From NCBI GenBank assembly GCA_016776705.1, contig JADHSW010000183.1, positions 1-5,620 of the forward strand: a stretch of 5,620 nt of DNA, written 5' to 3'. This document shows positions 4,919 through 5,620 of the stretch, one piece after another. The DNA is from Rhodospirillales bacterium. Its GTDB lineage: Bacteria; Pseudomonadota; Alphaproteobacteria; Rhodospirillales; JABHCV01. The position numbers and the translations under genes are program-made. A model generated the notes under the pieces. It was given only the letters and a program-made list of their open reading frames with translations, was not told the origin of the DNA and made no database searches. Position 1 is the stretch's first letter. Every line of letters starts with the position of its first letter.

Positions 4919-5620
4919 TCTTTCTGTCGTTCGTGACGGCGAACAAGGCCCGAAATCACGCCCCGAAAGGTGCGCACTTCCTGTTCGGTCATATTGGCGC
5001 GCTGGAACATGTTCCGCAGGTTCTGCACCATTGTCGGACGTTTTTCAGGTGGTCTTAAAAATCCACAGTCATCCAGTTCCGCTTCCAGATGCTCGAACAT
5101 GCCGATCAGTTCCTGCTTGTTGGCGAGGCGCGTATGCTTGGGAATGCGCTCATCAATGCCCGATGTCTCGTCGCCGGACTGGAACCATTCATAGCCGATC
5201 AACAGCACTGCCTGGGCCAGATTTAGCGAGCTGAAGGCCGGGTTCATGGGGATGGTGACAAGGGTATCGGCCAGGGCGACATCGTCGTTGTTCAGCCCCC
5301 ACGCCTCGCGCCCGAAAATCACCCCGGGGCGGCCACCGGCGGCAATGACGCCGCGCATTTCCTCCGCCGCGGTGCGGGCTGTCAGCACCCGCTTGGTCAT
5401 ATCCCGGTCCCGTGCTGTCGTCGCGTACACATGGCTCAGGTCGGCCAGGGCTTGCTGGGTCGTCTCAAACACCCGGGCTCCGTCCAGAATTACATCGGCC
5501 CCGGCAGAAGGCTTGATCGCCTTTTCATTAGGCCAGCCATGCACCGGATCAACCAGCCGCAAGTCACCCAGGGCATTGTTAAGCATGGCGCGGGCACTCA
5601 TCCCAATATTCTCGCCAAGC
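4915..5620 (-). CDS. trmJ: tRNA (cytidine/uridine-32-2'-O)-methyltransferase TrmJ (5' end beyond window)
   Basis: The visible 234 codons lack only the first few residues. The ATG at 5601 is not the start: upstream codons 5619-5602 read LGENIG, completing the family motif GENIGMSARAM, and the frame stays open to the edge. It is a SPOUT-fold enzyme using S-adenosylmethionine to methylate the ribose at position 32 of the tRNA anticodon loop. The knot motifs are FGREAWGLNNDD (about 102-113 of the fragment) and IPMNPAFSSLNLAQA (about 123-137). DPVHGWPNEKA near the start is also typical. The C-terminal helical part (HLEAELDDCGFL, then TMVQNLRNMFQRA) is the extension found in proteobacterial TrmJ. 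The gene converges on coq7, overlapping its stop by 4 nt. A related TrmH-group enzyme with other RNA targets is the main alternative. Confidence 0.88.
   Translation of the reverse strand, partial: LGENIGMSARAMLNNALGDLRLVDPVHGWPNEKAIKPSAGADVILDGARVFETTQQALADLSHVYATTARDRDMTKRVLTARTAAEEMRGVIAAGGRPGVIFGREAWGLNNDDVALADTLVTIPMNPAFSSLNLAQAVLLIGYEWFQSGDETSGIDERIPKHTRLANKQELIGMFEHLEAELDDCGFLRPPEKRPTMVQNLRNMFQRANMTEQEVRTFRGVISGLVRRHERQKD

Noticed and set aside
1..5620. CRISPR array, toxin-antitoxin pair, retron or other defence module.
   Set aside because: No regularly spaced repeats, paired small genes, reverse transcriptase or defence-type domains are present on either strand.

Overview
The window looks like chromosomal DNA of an aerobic, ubiquinone-using alphaproteobacterium, probably Rhodospirillales-like. 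The evidence is the di-iron hydroxylase Coq7 next to DsbB, a YqaA/VTT membrane protein of alphaproteobacterial type, and a GC-rich right half. No species can be named from sequence alone.

The window falls into two parts that meet at a tRNA-Leu(CAA) gene (3020-3106, minus strand). Left of it (1-2936) is an accessory-type stretch. It holds the 5' end of an IS1595-family element entering from the left edge (1-131), about 200 bp of unassigned DNA with a 62-codon minus-strand open frame, an AT-rich gene for an orphan periplasmic solute-binding protein (335-1075, minus), and a complete IS1182-family insertion sequence (1249-2932). The IS1182 element has 16-bp perfect terminal inverted repeats and a 4-bp GGTC target duplication.

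Right of the tRNA (3107-5620) is ordinary compact core genome. A likely plus-strand operon runs yqaA (3254-3835), dsbB (3844-4347) and coq7 (4340-4918), with an 8-nt gap and then an 8-nt overlap. It ends tail-to-tail against a minus-strand trmJ that enters from the right edge (4915-5620 and beyond). DsbB passes electrons from disulfide formation to ubiquinone, and Coq7 performs a late hydroxylation in making ubiquinone, so those two genes are functionally coherent. TrmJ methylates position 32 of tRNAs.

I found no convincing new multi-gene system. The items most worth a second look are a palindrome lying over the predicted promoter of the solute-binding gene with IS1182 inserted just upstream, the composition break at the tRNA, a possible ribosome-site hairpin in the IS1595 leader, and the unassigned open frame beside the IS1595 end.
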